Source of the DNA: an uncultured Myxococcales bacterium
GTDB taxonomy: Bacteria > Myxococcota_A > Polyangia > Polyangiales > Polyangiaceae
Reading direction: 5' to 3'
Length of the DNA stretch: 64,000 bases
Assembly (NCBI GenBank): GCA_937949945.1
Contig: CALFEQ010000085.1
Span: 169,449-233,448 of the forward strand
Below the pieces are notes generated by a model. That model saw nothing but the letters and a program-made list of their open reading frames with translations, was not told the origin of the DNA and made no database searches. Both the position numbers and the translations under genes were made by a program. Below are positions 1 through 8,952 of the stretch, piece by piece (the stretch's first letter is position 1; each line of letters starts with the position of its first letter).

Positions 1-607
1 CGATGGGCTCGTAGGTCGGCCCGGCGGTGACGACGACGCGCTTGCCGGCGAGGCTGGCGCCTCCCGTCCCCAGCGCTCGTTCGATCGCGGCCGCGATCGC
101 CGCGGGCTCCTCCATGCGCCCCATCCCCCAGTCGCCGGAGGCGACGAGGCCCTCGACGGGGCCGACGACGATCGTGTTCCCGAGCCGCCGGAGCTCGGCG
201 ACGTTCCGCTGCGTCGCGGGATGGCTCCACATCCGCGGGTGCATCGCGGGCGCGACCACGACCGGGCCCTTCGCGCAGAGCGCGGTCGCGGTGACGAGAT
301 CGTCCGCGCGTCCTTGCGCGAGGCGCGCGAGGACGTCGGCCGTCGCAGGGACGATCGCGAGGACGTCGGCGCGATCGGCGATGGAGACGTGGAGCTCGCC
401 CGGGTACGTCGGATCCCACATGTCCGTCGCCACGGGCTCGCCGCAGATGCCCGAGAGCGTCACCGGTCCGACGAACCGCGTCGCCGACGCCGTCATGAGC
501 GGCAGCACGCGGTGGCCGCGCTTGACGAGCAGGCGCGCGACCTCGACCGCCTTGTAGGCCGCGACGCTCCCGGTCACGGCGAGCGCGACCACGCGTCGCT
601 CCGTCAT
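1..607 (-). CDS. coaBC: Phosphopantothenoylcysteine decarboxylase / phosphopantothenate-cysteine ligase, 5' part
   Basis: Bifunctional coenzyme A biosynthesis enzyme: the N-terminal flavoprotein (CoaC) decarboxylates phosphopantothenoylcysteine and the C-terminal CoaB domain ligates cysteine to phosphopantothenate. The visible 202 residues start MTERRVVALAVTGS (flavin-binding start), contain the catalytic-His stretch LHVSIADRAD and the substrate motif as PAMHPRMW, and reach TAGPTYEPI, the beginning of the CoaB domain, where the window ends. The usual motif is PxMNxxMW; here His replaces Asn, a variant I recall from actinobacterial enzymes. The frame is open to the window edge, so the gene is cut by the window, not broken. 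Identification is firm for the family. Confidence 0.93.
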   Translation of the reverse strand, partial: MTERRVVALAVTGSVAAYKAVEVARLLVKRGHRVLPLMTASATRFVGPVTLSGICGEPVATDMWDPTYPGELHVSIADRADVLAIVPATADVLARLAQGRADDLVTATALCAKGPVVVAPAMHPRMWSHPATQRNVAELRRLGNTIVVGPVEGLVASGDWGMGRMEEPAAIAAAIERALGTGGASLAGKRVVVTAGPTYEPI

Positions 608-696
608 CGGCCCTGCTCCGGGAGGCGGGTCTTCACTCCGCTCACATAGCGTCGTCCGCGGAGGACGAGCAAGCGTCGGATTGGAGCGGGCATGGG

Positions 697-2292
697 TCAG
701 TCGATCCGTTTCGCGAAGCCCTCGCGCACGGTCCAGCCCCTCGTCCCGTACCGACCCGCCACGCGCGTCTCGACCGTCGGCCCGCCGGGCGTGGGAGGAT
801 CGCCGGGCTTGGCGCGCGGATCGACGACGTTCGGGCCCTGGGCGATCTGCAGGTACTCGTCCGCGACGTACTCGGGGTGATCGTCACCGGCGACGTCGCC
901 CTTCGCGTCCTCGCCGCCCGTGCCGACACGCCAGATCTGCGTCGTCGGCGGGTAGATGTCCGTGTCCTGCTCGCGGACGGCGAACGCGCCGTCGCGGAGG
1001 ATGCGGTAGCGCTTCACCTTGAAGCCGGGAATCCCGCGCTGCGCGAGCACGCGCTTGCCCTTCGGGAGCTTCGGATCCGGCGTCTCGCGCTCGACGAACG
1101 GGACGACCTGCTCGATCTTGCGCACGAACGTCACGTCGCGCGTCCGCTTCGGCCCGAGGATCTCCGCGCGGACGATGCCGTTCTCCACCGTCTCGTGCAG
1201 CACGACGGGATGGGAGAACGGGTTGCGCAGCCGGAGCGTGATCGTCGGGTACACGACGGTCGCGTCCATCCCCATCTTTATGTAGAAGCTCGGCCTCGTG
1301 TGCGGCCTGCGCTCGACGATGTCGAGCCCGGCGAAGAACGCGGCGCCGTGCAGCGTCCCCGCGATCTGGCACGTGCCGCCGCCGATGCCGTCGACCAGCT
1401 CGCCCTGCGCGATCACCGGCGCGACCCGGTAGCCGTACGCCTCCGAACGTGGCCCCACGACCTCGTTGAAGTCGAAGACCTCGCCGGGCATGAGCACGTA
1501 CCCGTCGAGCTTCGAAGCGGCGAGCCTCAGGTTGTACGTGCGGTCGGCGTACTTCCGTCCCTGCGTGTACCGCGTCTCGAAGTAGCCGAGCACGTCGTCG
1601 TACTCGACCCCCGCGATGTCCGCGGACGTACGCGCCGGCTTGATGGTCTCGACGACGGCCTCCACCTCCGACTGCCCGCGCACGAGCGCCTCGTCGAGCC
1701 GCGCGAGCGTGGCGTACACGTCGACGCGTCGTCCCTCCTCCTCGGGCACGACGGCGCGTTGCGAGAGGTCGAGCCGCGCGTCGACGGGCGTCTTGTCGAG
1801 GTCGTCCTTGATGGCGAGCAGGGCCGCGAGCGCCACGTCCCCGTCCACGGTGACGGGGAGCGGAAGCCGCAGCGGCCGCGCGACCCCCGCGGCGACGTGC
1901 TGGGCGTGCGCACGCCGGAGCGCCGATCGCCGGTCGACGAGCTGCGTGACGAGCTGCTCGAGCCGCCGGTGCTCGACGCGCGCGCCGAGGTCCTGGCGCT
2001 TGCGCGTGATCTTCGTCCCGGCCGCGCCGATGGAGATCTCCTTGCTCACGTAAGCGCGCGCGATCGCCCATGCGGCGTCGAGGGTCGCACGCGGATTGTC
2101 CTCGACGATGGCGAGGGGCTTGCCGTCGAGCGTGACCTCGGGGAGCACGACCGCCTCGGCCGTCGGCATCGGACGCCCCGGCACGGCGACCCAGCCGGCG
2201 AACCCACCGACGAGCGCACAGACGACCATCCTCACGAGGTCCCTCCGACCCCGAGGCCGGAGCATGCGCAGCTTCTCCACCACGTCGGCCAT
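697..2292 (-). CDS. VanW family protein
   Basis: 531 residues. A short cytoplasmic N-terminus is followed by one hydrophobic anchor at about residues 20-38, then a large exported region. The C-terminal half carries the VanW core: YTQGRKYADRTYNLRLAA, then the PGEVFDFNEVVGPR motif and the GGGTCQIAGTLHGAAFFAGL motif typical of the family. VanW is named from vancomycin-resistance clusters, but its biochemical role is not established; many members are anchored cell-envelope proteins. The segment before the VanW core (about 40-230) resembles the putative peptidoglycan-binding region of YoaR-type proteins only loosely. No van genes are nearby, so resistance should not be inferred. Confidence 0.85.
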   Translation of the reverse strand: MADVVEKLRMLRPRGRRDLVRMVVCALVGGFAGWVAVPGRPMPTAEAVVLPEVTLDGKPLAIVEDNPRATLDAAWAIARAYVSKEISIGAAGTKITRKRQDLGARVEHRRLEQLVTQLVDRRSALRRAHAQHVAAGVARPLRLPLPVTVDGDVALAALLAIKDDLDKTPVDARLDLSQRAVVPEEEGRRVDVYATLARLDEALVRGQSEVEAVVETIKPARTSADIAGVEYDDVLGYFETRYTQGRKYADRTYNLRLAASKLDGYVLMPGEVFDFNEVVGPRSEAYGYRVAPVIAQGELVDGIGGGTCQIAGTLHGAAFFAGLDIVERRPHTRPSFYIKMGMDATVVYPTITLRLRNPFSHPVVLHETVENGIVRAEILGPKRTRDVTFVRKIEQVVPFVERETPDPKLPKGKRVLAQRGIPGFKVKRYRILRDGAFAVREQDTDIYPPTTQIWRVGTGGEDAKGDVAGDDHPEYVADEYLQIAQGPNVVDPRAKPGDPPTPGGPTVETRVAGRYGTRGWTVREGFAKRID

Positions 2293-2417
2293 CGCGCACG
2301 GGATCGTCGAACGCCCAGCCGAACGACGTCAAAGAAGCGGCCTTGCGTGTGTCGGATCGCCACGACGGATGGGCGGCCCGGCAATCGTTGCGGTGGCGAC
2401 CGAGGGCGGGGCTCGGC

Positions 2418-2936
2418 TCACGCGCCCGCGCCCGCCGTCTTCGGCGCATACGCGTGGAGACCTCGCGGGTGCGTCGCGAGGCCCTCCGCCGGGAGCCCCA
2501 TGAGCTGCCGGAGCTCGCCGACGGTCATGTCGAGGAGCCGCTCGTAGTCGACGTCTCGCTCCCAGAGCGTCTTGCCCGGGGCGCGAAATGCCGCGAGCGC
2601 GCGGCGGGGCGCGAGGAGCAAGCCGAGGAGCGCGGCGCTCGCGACGATCCCTCCCACGTAGAGCCCGACCGGCCGCAGGCTCCTCGCCTCGAACATCGAG
2701 ATCTCGCCTTCGCCGACGTGGTCGGTCCCGTACCCGGTCGCGACGTGATGGAGATCGTGGAGCATGATCGCCCAGCGATGGCGCCGGGTGTTCGGGACCT
2801 GGAGCCGGATCCCGAAGAACGAGCCCTCGGTCCAGCGAGCGTCGTAGGCCTCCCGAGTGAAGCCGTTCTCCGCGAGGTACGCGTCGAGCGCGCGCCGAAC
2901 GGACCATGCAGCAGGATACGGACGACCCCGATCCAT
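2418..2936 (-). CDS. Coq4-like protein (HDxxH-x11-E motif)
   Basis: 172 residues from ATG 2936, which follows a GGGG tract closely; an in-frame TTG at 2972 would add 12 residues. The key sequence is HDLHHVATGYGTDHVGE, which matches exactly the HDxxH-x11-E metal-ligand motif of the Coq4 family (ubiquinone biosynthesis; recently linked to C1 decarboxylation/hydroxylation of the ring). A hydrophobic stretch at about residues 95-115 could be a membrane segment. I see no other ubiquinone gene here, and a delta-proteobacterial relative would be expected to make menaquinone, so the actual substrate is open. The family call rests on the motif and length, without a full alignment. Confidence 0.6.
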   Translation of the reverse strand: MDRGRPYPAAWSVRRALDAYLAENGFTREAYDARWTEGSFFGIRLQVPNTRRHRWAIMLHDLHHVATGYGTDHVGEGEISMFEARSLRPVGLYVGGIVASAALLGLLLAPRRALAAFRAPGKTLWERDVDYERLLDMTVGELRQLMGLPAEGLATHPRGLHAYAPKTAGAGA

Positions 2937-3020
2937 CACCCCGATCGTTAGGGTCGCCGCGCGGGAAGCCAAGCCTCGCGACGCTCCACGCGACGATCGC
3001 GGCTCGCGCCCGATCGGGCG

Positions 3021-3896
3021 TCACACCGTTCGAGCTTCGCTCGCCGTGTCGATGCACGCGAGGAGCGCGTTCCAGAGGGCGGTGGCGCGCTGGAAGCGCT
3101 GATCGCGATCGACGGCGAGCGCGAGGGCGACCCAGTCGTCGATGACCGGCGGCAGATCCGGGCGGACGGCGTGGAGGCTCGGCCGGGGCGCGGTGCGGAC
3201 CTTCTTCATGAGCTCGAGCGGACGGCCCGCGAACGGGACCTCGCCGGCGAGCACGCGGTAGAGAACCACCGCGAGCGAGTAGACGTCGGCCCGATGATCG
3301 ATGTCGGAGACGCCGGCCCATACCTCGGGCGCCAGATAGCTCGGCGAGCCTGCCACCACCCCGGGCGCGGTCATGGGTCGGGCGTGCAAGAAGCGCGTGA
3401 AGCCGAAGTCGAGCAGGCGCACTCCCCCGCCCCACGCCGCGTGAATGACGAAGATGTTCTCGGGCTTGATGTCGCGATGCAGAATCCCACGCTCGCGCGC
3501 GGCCTCGAGCGTCTTCACGATCGGCTCGAAGATGCGCTTGATCTCGCTCACGGGCATGCGGCCGCCCTCGGCCTCGATCTCGGCGAGGTGCTCGGCGAGA
3601 TCACGCCCGCGGAGCAGCTCGGTCACGAGGCACATCGCGCCGTCGTCGGTGCGCGTCTGGTGGAGGACGCGGAGGGCGGCCGTCCCGCCGAGCGCGAGCA
3701 GCGCGCGCGCCTCGCGGAACATGCGGTCGACCGCGTCCGGGTCGCCCCGCTTGACCACCTTGATGGCGACCTCGTCCCCGTCGACGCGGTCCTTCGCGCG
3801 ATAGATGACGCTCTGGCCGCCACGGCCGAGGATCCCGCGGAGCTCGTACCGCCCGCCGACGACCTCCCCGAGGCGCTCTTCTCCTTCTTCCGACAT
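3021..3896 (-). CDS. Ser/Thr protein kinase (cytosolic, catalytic domain only)
   Basis: 291 residues that are almost entirely kinase domain (about 12-275). Visible motifs: glycine loop GRGGQSVIYRAK, VAIK lysine, catalytic loop HRDIKPEN, the metal-binding DFG written DFGF, and the activation-segment end SYLAPEV. There is no transmembrane segment or C-terminal sensor domain, unlike most PknB-type receptors, so it is probably a soluble kinase. It is divergent from ychF (105 bp apart) and upstream of the Coq4-like gene on the same strand. All catalytic residues are present. Confidence 0.93.
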   Translation of the reverse strand: MSEEGEERLGEVVGGRYELRGILGRGGQSVIYRAKDRVDGDEVAIKVVKRGDPDAVDRMFREARALLALGGTAALRVLHQTRTDDGAMCLVTELLRGRDLAEHLAEIEAEGGRMPVSEIKRIFEPIVKTLEAARERGILHRDIKPENIFVIHAAWGGGVRLLDFGFTRFLHARPMTAPGVVAGSPSYLAPEVWAGVSDIDHRADVYSLAVVLYRVLAGEVPFAGRPLELMKKVRTAPRPSLHAVRPDLPPVIDDWVALALAVDRDQRFQRATALWNALLACIDTASEARTV

Positions 3897-4001
3897 CGCT
3901 GCCTACCGTGAACGGCCGTGGCCGCGTTCGGGGCCGCCATACCACGACCTCCGGTCCCGTTTGCATGCGTTCGCCCAAGCGTGCTACCTGCGGCGCTTCC
4001 A

Positions 4002-5120
4002 ATGGCTCTCTCGATCGGTATCGTCGGTCTCCCCAACGTCGGAAAGTCGACGCTCTTCAACGCGCTCTCGTCGGCGAAGGCCGAGGCGGCGAACTATCCC
4101 TTCTGTACGATCGAGCCCAACGTCGGGGTCGTGGCCGTCCCGGACGAGCGGCTCCAGAAGATCGACTCCGTCATCCACGCGGAGAGGGTCGTCCCGACGA
4201 CCATCAACTTCGTGGACATCGCCGGCCTCGTCCGTGGCGCGTCGAAGGGTGAAGGGCTCGGCAACCAGTTCCTCTCGCACATCCGCGAGGCGGACGCGAT
4301 CGTGCAGGTCGGCCGCTGCTTCGAGGACCCGAACGTCGTCCACGTCGACAACCGGGTCGACCCCGTGGCGGACATCGCCACGGTCACGCTCGAGCTCTGC
4401 CTGAAGGACCTCGAGACCGTGAACAAGCGCCTCGACCGCGCCCGCAAGGCGGCCAAGGGCAACGACCCGAAGGAGAAGCTCGCGGTCACGATCTGCGAGG
4501 AGATCGCCGCGCACCTCGATCAGGGCAAGCCCGCGCGCACGCTCGTCTCCAAGGCGTCGTGGGCCGACAACACCGATGCGCAGGCCATCGTCCGCGAGAT
4601 GTTCCTGCTCACGGCGAAGCCGGCCTTCTACATCGCCAACATCGACGAGGGCAGCATCGGCAACACGGCCGCGAACAAGCACTTCGCCGCGCTCGAGGAG
4701 CTCGCGAAGTCGGAGGGCACCTTCTGCGTCCCCGTCTGCGCCGCCCTCGAGGCCCAGATCGCCGAGCTCGACCCGAAGGATCGCCCCGAGTTCCTCGAGA
4801 GCGCCGGACTGAAGGAGCCCGGCCTCCACGCGGTCATCCGCGCCGGCTACAAGCTCCTCGGCCTACTGACGTTCTTCACCGCCGGCAAAATGGAGGTCCG
4901 CGCCTGGACGACGAAGATCGGCGCCCGCGCCCCGCAGGCGGCCGGCGTCATCCATAGCGACTTCGAGAAGGGCTTCATCAAGGCCGAGGTGATCTGGTGG
5001 GAGGACCTCGTCGCCCTCGGCAGCGAAGCGAAGTGCCGCGAAGCCGGCAAGCTCTCGATCGAGGGGAAGGACTACGTGATGCGCGACGGGGATGTCGTGC
5101 ATTTCCGTTTCAACGTGTGA
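4002..5120 (+). CDS. ychF: Redox-regulated ATPase/GTPase YchF
   Basis: 372 residues, near the usual 363-365 of YchF/Ola1. It is a TRAFAC P-loop protein that prefers ATP and associates with ribosomes. Visible motifs: G1 GLPNVGKS directly after the start, G3 DIAGLV, the NxxE variant of G4 (NIDEG) that marks YchF, and the C-terminal TGS-type domain ending GDVVHFRFNV. The ATG at 4002 is chosen because the family begins MxLSxGIVGLPNVGKS; an upstream in-frame ATG at 3918 would add 28 non-conserved residues. No Shine-Dalgarno sequence is obvious. Confidence 0.97.
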   Translation: MALSIGIVGLPNVGKSTLFNALSSAKAEAANYPFCTIEPNVGVVAVPDERLQKIDSVIHAERVVPTTINFVDIAGLVRGASKGEGLGNQFLSHIREADAIVQVGRCFEDPNVVHVDNRVDPVADIATVTLELCLKDLETVNKRLDRARKAAKGNDPKEKLAVTICEEIAAHLDQGKPARTLVSKASWADNTDAQAIVREMFLLTAKPAFYIANIDEGSIGNTAANKHFAALEELAKSEGTFCVPVCAALEAQIAELDPKDRPEFLESAGLKEPGLHAVIRAGYKLLGLLTFFTAGKMEVRAWTTKIGARAPQAAGVIHSDFEKGFIKAEVIWWEDLVALGSEAKCREAGKLSIEGKDYVMRDGDVVHFRFNV

Positions 5121-5123
5121 TCG

Positions 5124-5144
5124 GGCTCCAGGCTCCAGGCTCCA
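5124..5144. repeat. Heptamer tandem repeat, (GGCTCCA)x3
   Basis: Three perfect tandem copies of GGCTCCA begin 3 bp after the ychF stop codon. The reverse-complement form (TGGAGCC)x3 recurs at 5342-5362 at the other end of the same 252-bp intergenic region, so the pair forms an inverted repeat flanking the gap between two convergent genes. The rest of the gap (5145-5341) shows nothing I can name. Confidence 0.85.
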
Positions 5145-5341
5145 GGGAAGCACGCCCTCGAACGCGCACACGACACCGGTCGCGAACGCCGCGCTCGACA
5201 TGCCCCGGGGACGAGCGATCGACGCTCGTCGCCGGCGGAGCACTCGTGGGTCGATGATCGAGCGGAGAGCTACGCGATCATCGACCGCCCACGTTTGCGA
5301 GGCGCCCTCGGGCTCGCAGTGCCCCGGCCCCAGCTCCCATC

Positions 5342-5362
5342 TGGAGCCTGGAGCCTGGAGCC
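5342..5362. repeat. Heptamer tandem repeat, (TGGAGCC)x3
   Basis: Three perfect copies of TGGAGCC lie 10 bp beyond the 3' end of the TM2-domain gene. They are complementary to the repeat at 5124-5144 and belong to the same intergenic family as 26080, 42103 and 52942. Confidence 0.85.
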
Positions 5363-5372
5363 TCTTGCTCCG

Positions 5373-6479
5373 TCAGTTGCGGGCGAGCGGCCGCCCCTGA
5401 GCGTCGGTGTACTTACCGAGCAGAATCAAAATGATGTCCACCCACGTCCAGATGCCGAAGCCGCCGCACGTGAGGAGCTGGATGACGCCGAAGAGCGTGT
5501 GGCCCGTGTAGAAGCGGTGGACGCCGAGGTAGCCCGCGAAGAACGCGAGCAGGAGGGTGACCAGCCACGACTTCTGCGGAGCGCCGTCGGCCGTCATCGG
5601 GCCGGCGCCCATGCCCGGGGCCATCGGGCCGCCCGCGTAGGGCTGCATCGCAGCGCCCATCGCCTGGCCCATCTGGTTGAAGCCCTGCGCGACCTGGCTG
5701 CCGAAGTCTTGCGGAGCGCCCACTCCGGGGCCGCCCGGAGGAGGTCCGCCTGCGGGAGGCGGCGCGCCGTACGGCGACTGCGGCGGAGCGCCGAAGCCGC
5801 CCTGGGCTCCCATGTTGCCGTCCGCGGGAGGAGGTGCCCCGAAGCCCTCGCCCGCCGGCGGCGGCGGCGCGCCGTAGGCGCCCCCTCCACCAGGAGGCGG
5901 GGCTCCGAAACCGGCGGGCGCTCCGCCGCCGAAGCCTGCGTTCGGATCGGGCGCCGCGGGCGGAGCCCCGGGCATCGCGCCCGGATCGGCGGCGACCGTC
6001 GCGCCGAGCGGGTTCGCGTTCTGCGGAGAGCCGAGCTGGTGGCTCGCGCCCGCCGCGGCGTCCGCGGGAGCGCCGAAGCCCGGCTGCGGAGGCGGCGCCT
6101 CGAACGCGACCGTACCCTGCGGGCCTCCACCCGGCGCGCCCGGAGTCGGCGCGGGCTGCGCCGCCGAGGCCGGAGGCGGCGCGGGCGCGGCGCCGGCCGC
6201 AGGCGCGGCGACGCCGACGATGGTCCCCTTCAGACGGCTCGGCATCTGCGGAGCCGCACCGGCGCTCGGAGCACCGGCGCCGACGCCGCCGGACGCGGGG
6301 CCGCTCGCGGGCGGTGCGCCGGCCGCAGGCGGCGGGGCCCCCGGCACGGGCAAGGGCCCTTGGTTCATCATCAGCATCGTCCCCTTGAACTTCGGCGCGG
6401 CGCTCTTCAGAGCGAATCCGCACTTCGTGCAGGCCTGAGCGCCTTCCTGATTTTGAGTCCCACAGTTCGGACAGAACAC
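5373..6479 (-). CDS. Zinc-ribbon and TM2 domain membrane protein
   Basis: 368 residues from a GTG start at 6479, chosen because GGAGG stands 6 nt before it and because the protein then begins directly with the zinc ribbon CPNCGTQNQEGAQACTKCG. An upstream in-frame start at 6566 would add 29 unlikely residues. The middle (about 35-295) is a long low-complexity Pro/Gly/Ala linker. The C-terminus (about 300-360) is a TM2 domain: two hydrophobic helices with GVHRFYTGHTLFGVIQLLT between them and a DIILILLGKYTDAQGR end. TM2 proteins are small membrane proteins of unclear function. The zinc-ribbon plus disordered-linker layout suggests an adaptor, but that is inference. Confidence 0.85.
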   Translation of the reverse strand: MFCPNCGTQNQEGAQACTKCGFALKSAAPKFKGTMLMMNQGPLPVPGAPPPAAGAPPASGPASGGVGAGAPSAGAAPQMPSRLKGTIVGVAAPAAGAAPAPPPASAAQPAPTPGAPGGGPQGTVAFEAPPPQPGFGAPADAAAGASHQLGSPQNANPLGATVAADPGAMPGAPPAAPDPNAGFGGGAPAGFGAPPPGGGGAYGAPPPPAGEGFGAPPPADGNMGAQGGFGAPPQSPYGAPPPAGGPPPGGPGVGAPQDFGSQVAQGFNQMGQAMGAAMQPYAGGPMAPGMGAGPMTADGAPQKSWLVTLLLAFFAGYLGVHRFYTGHTLFGVIQLLTCGGFGIWTWVDIILILLGKYTDAQGRPLARN

Positions 6480-6921
6480 AGAAGACCTCCGAAGAAGGGA
6501 GACGATGGCAGCCGCCTCTCGACGACGACCGCAGCGGAACGAGAGACCGCGGCAGCATAGCGGCACGCCATTCCGGAGTTAAGGGATATGATCGGGTGAC
6601 AACGCGCCCGACCTCGGAGCGGGAGCAGGCACGAGCGACCGCGAGCGGAGCGAAGACGAGCTTTCGAGCGACGGGTCGGAAGCCGTACGGGTTCGCGAGA
6701 GCAGAGCGCGACGGTTGCAGACGCGTGCAGCCGTTCGCCCGGGCGCACGCTCGACCGAACGGGCGAGCCTCGTCGGCGGCCCTCTGCGAACCTGAGGTTG
6801 ATCCGCAACTCTTCGTGCGCAAGGAAGCGTCCGTGCGCGTCCTTTCGAGCTCCGGCACGTCGCGCGAGAACCCAGCCGCGGACACCGCTTCGCACGTACG
6901 CGCGGAGCCCGGAAAGGTCCC

Positions 6922-6951
6922 TTGACATCCGAGCACTTGTGGCCCTAGCGT
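6922..6951 (+). promoter_or_regulatory. Probable sigma70-type promoter of the nuo operon
   Basis: A perfect -35 box TTGACA (6922-6927) is followed after 18 nt by TAGCGT (6946-6951), about 65 nt before the nuoE ATG. It lies in a 543-bp gap (6480-7022) upstream of nuoE, the rest of which shows no gene I can support. Confidence 0.55.
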
Positions 6952-7022
6952 GCGCGCGCGCAAAAGGCCTGTTTTTCCTTGCTCTTCTCGTCTAGAGGAG
7001 CCGTCGCCGAGAAAGCTCGTTA

Positions 7023-7502
7023 ATGTCCTTCACTCTATCTCCCGAACGTGAACGCGAGCTCGCCGAGATCCTGACGCGTTACCCGACCAAGATGGCGGCG
7101 TGCATCCCCGCCCTCCATCTGTGTCAGGAGCAGCACGGGTACATCGACGACGACGTGATCCAGTGGGTCGCGAACCGCCTCGATCTGTCGCCTGCCCACG
7201 TGAAGGGCGTCGTGACCTTCTACACGCTCTTCAACAAGAAGAAGGTCGGCAAGCACCAGATCTGGGTCTGTCGAACGCTCCCGTGCGCGCTCCGCGGCGC
7301 GAACGACCTGCTCGCCTATTGCGAGAAGCGCCTCGGCATCAAGGAGGGCGAGACGACGCCCGACGGCAAGATCACGCTGCGTACGGCCGAGTGCCTCGCG
7401 AGCTGCGGTACCGCGCCGATGATGCAGGTCGACAAGGACTACTACGAGAACCTCACGCCGGCCGAAGTCGACAAGATTCTCGACCGCCTGCAGAGGGACT
7501 GA
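7023..7502 (+). CDS. nuoE: NADH-quinone oxidoreductase subunit E
   Basis: 159-residue thioredoxin-fold subunit of the complex I NADH-input module; binds the N1a [2Fe-2S] cluster. The four ligands are visible as CRTLPC (Cx4C) and CLASC (Cx3C). The segment VVTFYTLFNKKKVGKH is typical of the family. First gene of a seven-gene nuo operon and 9 nt before nuoF, its structural partner. The ribosome-binding site is weak. Confidence 0.96.
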   Translation: MSFTLSPERERELAEILTRYPTKMAACIPALHLCQEQHGYIDDDVIQWVANRLDLSPAHVKGVVTFYTLFNKKKVGKHQIWVCRTLPCALRGANDLLAYCEKRLGIKEGETTPDGKITLRTAECLASCGTAPMMQVDKDYYENLTPAEVDKILDRLQRD

Positions 7503-7511
7503 CGCGCAGCC

Positions 7512-8885
7512 ATGCTCAAGCAGACCAATTACCTCACGAAGGTCTACGGGCTCCCCGAGGGCTGGACGCTCCCAGTCTACGAGCGCGAGGCGAAGGGCTA
7601 CCAGGCGGCGCGCAAAGTCCTGACGACGATGTCGCCGGCCGAGGTCGTCAACGAGGCGAAGAAGGCGAACATCCGCGGCCGCGGCGGCGCCGGCTTCCCG
7701 ATGGGCGTGAAGTGGAGCTTCATGCGGCCCCACCCCACGAAGCCCGCGTACCTCGTCATCAACGCCGACGAGGGCGAGCCCGGCACGCACAAGGACCGCA
7801 CGCTGATGGAGCTGAACCCTCACGCGGTCATCGAGGGGTGCATCATCGGCTGCTACGCGATCGGCGCGCACACGGCGTACATCTACGTGCGCGACGAGCT
7901 GCATCTCTCGAAGGCGCGCCTCTGGGGCGCGATCAAGGAGGCGAAGGCGAAGGGGTACCTCGGCAAGGCGCCGTTCGGTAAGGACTACCCCGTCGACGTC
8001 ATCGTCCACACCGGCGCGGGCGCGTACATCTGCGGCGAGGAGACGTCGCTCCTCAACTCGCTCGAGGGGCGCCGTGGCGAGCCGCGCCTCAAGCCGCCCT
8101 TCCCTGCGCAGGCCGGCGCGTTCGGGTGCCCGACGACGGTGAACAACCTCGAGACGATCGCCACGGTCCCGACGGCGTTTCTGCTCGGGTGCGAAGAGTT
8201 CTCCAAGCTCTCTTCCATTCATCACCTGAATGACGGCGGAGTTCGCCTCTTCGGCGTGAACGGCCACGTGAAGAAGCCGGGCGTCTACGAGTGCGCCGTC
8301 GGCCTCACGCTTCGCGAGCTCATCTACGACCTCGGCGGCGGCCTCATCGACGACAAGCCGCTCCACTCGGTCATCCCCGGCGGCTCGTCGACGCCGGTGC
8401 TCCGGGCCGACGAAATCGTCAACGCGCCCGACGAGAAGAACCCGCTCCACCCGTGGCACGGCAAGAGCGTCCTCGACGTCCCGATGGGCGTCGACACGTT
8501 CCGCAACATGGGGACGATGCTCGGCACCTGCTGCGCGACGGTCATGGCGGAGGGCACCGACCCGGTCGCGTGCTTCCACAACCTGATGCGGTTCTACCGC
8601 TTCGAGTCGTGCGGCCAGTGCACGCCGTGCCGTGAGGGCTCCGGCTGGCTCTTCCGCATTGCGGAGAAGCTGATGGAGGGCACGTGCACGATGGAGGAGC
8701 TCAACTCCCTGCACGACATCGCCAACGGGATCATGGGCAACACGATCTGCGCGTTCGGCGAAGGCACGGCGATGCCGGCGCTCGGGTACATCAAGAAGTT
8801 CCGCAAGGAGTTCGAGGCGTACGTGCGCGGCGAGCGCCGCGGCGCGGACGCGAAGCTGACCGTCAAGCCCTGGGGTGAGGCATGA
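7512..8885 (+). CDS. nuoF: NADH-quinone oxidoreductase subunit F (NADH/FMN binding)
   Basis: 457 residues, normal length. It binds NADH and FMN and the N3 [4Fe-4S] cluster, and passes electrons from NADH into complex I. Visible: the glycine-rich nucleotide region IRGRGGAGFPMGVKW, the FMN region ADEGEPGTHKDR, and cluster ligands in SCGQCTPCREGSG with the fourth Cys in NTICAFGEG. nuoG, which normally follows, is missing; the next gene is nuoJ. Confidence 0.97.
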   Translation: MLKQTNYLTKVYGLPEGWTLPVYEREAKGYQAARKVLTTMSPAEVVNEAKKANIRGRGGAGFPMGVKWSFMRPHPTKPAYLVINADEGEPGTHKDRTLMELNPHAVIEGCIIGCYAIGAHTAYIYVRDELHLSKARLWGAIKEAKAKGYLGKAPFGKDYPVDVIVHTGAGAYICGEETSLLNSLEGRRGEPRLKPPFPAQAGAFGCPTTVNNLETIATVPTAFLLGCEEFSKLSSIHHLNDGGVRLFGVNGHVKKPGVYECAVGLTLRELIYDLGGGLIDDKPLHSVIPGGSSTPVLRADEIVNAPDEKNPLHPWHGKSVLDVPMGVDTFRNMGTMLGTCCATVMAEGTDPVACFHNLMRFYRFESCGQCTPCREGSGWLFRIAEKLMEGTCTMEELNSLHDIANGIMGNTICAFGEGTAMPALGYIKKFRKEFEAYVRGERRGADAKLTVKPWGEA

Positions 8886-8952
8886 AGCCGACTCCTCGGG
8901 AAGCTCGCCGGCTCTCGATCGCCGCCGCTGAGCGGCGCAGTGAGGCGAAACG

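Noticed and set aside
697..2292. Vancomycin-resistance gene
   Set aside because: VanW similarity alone does not imply resistance, and no vanHAX genes are present.
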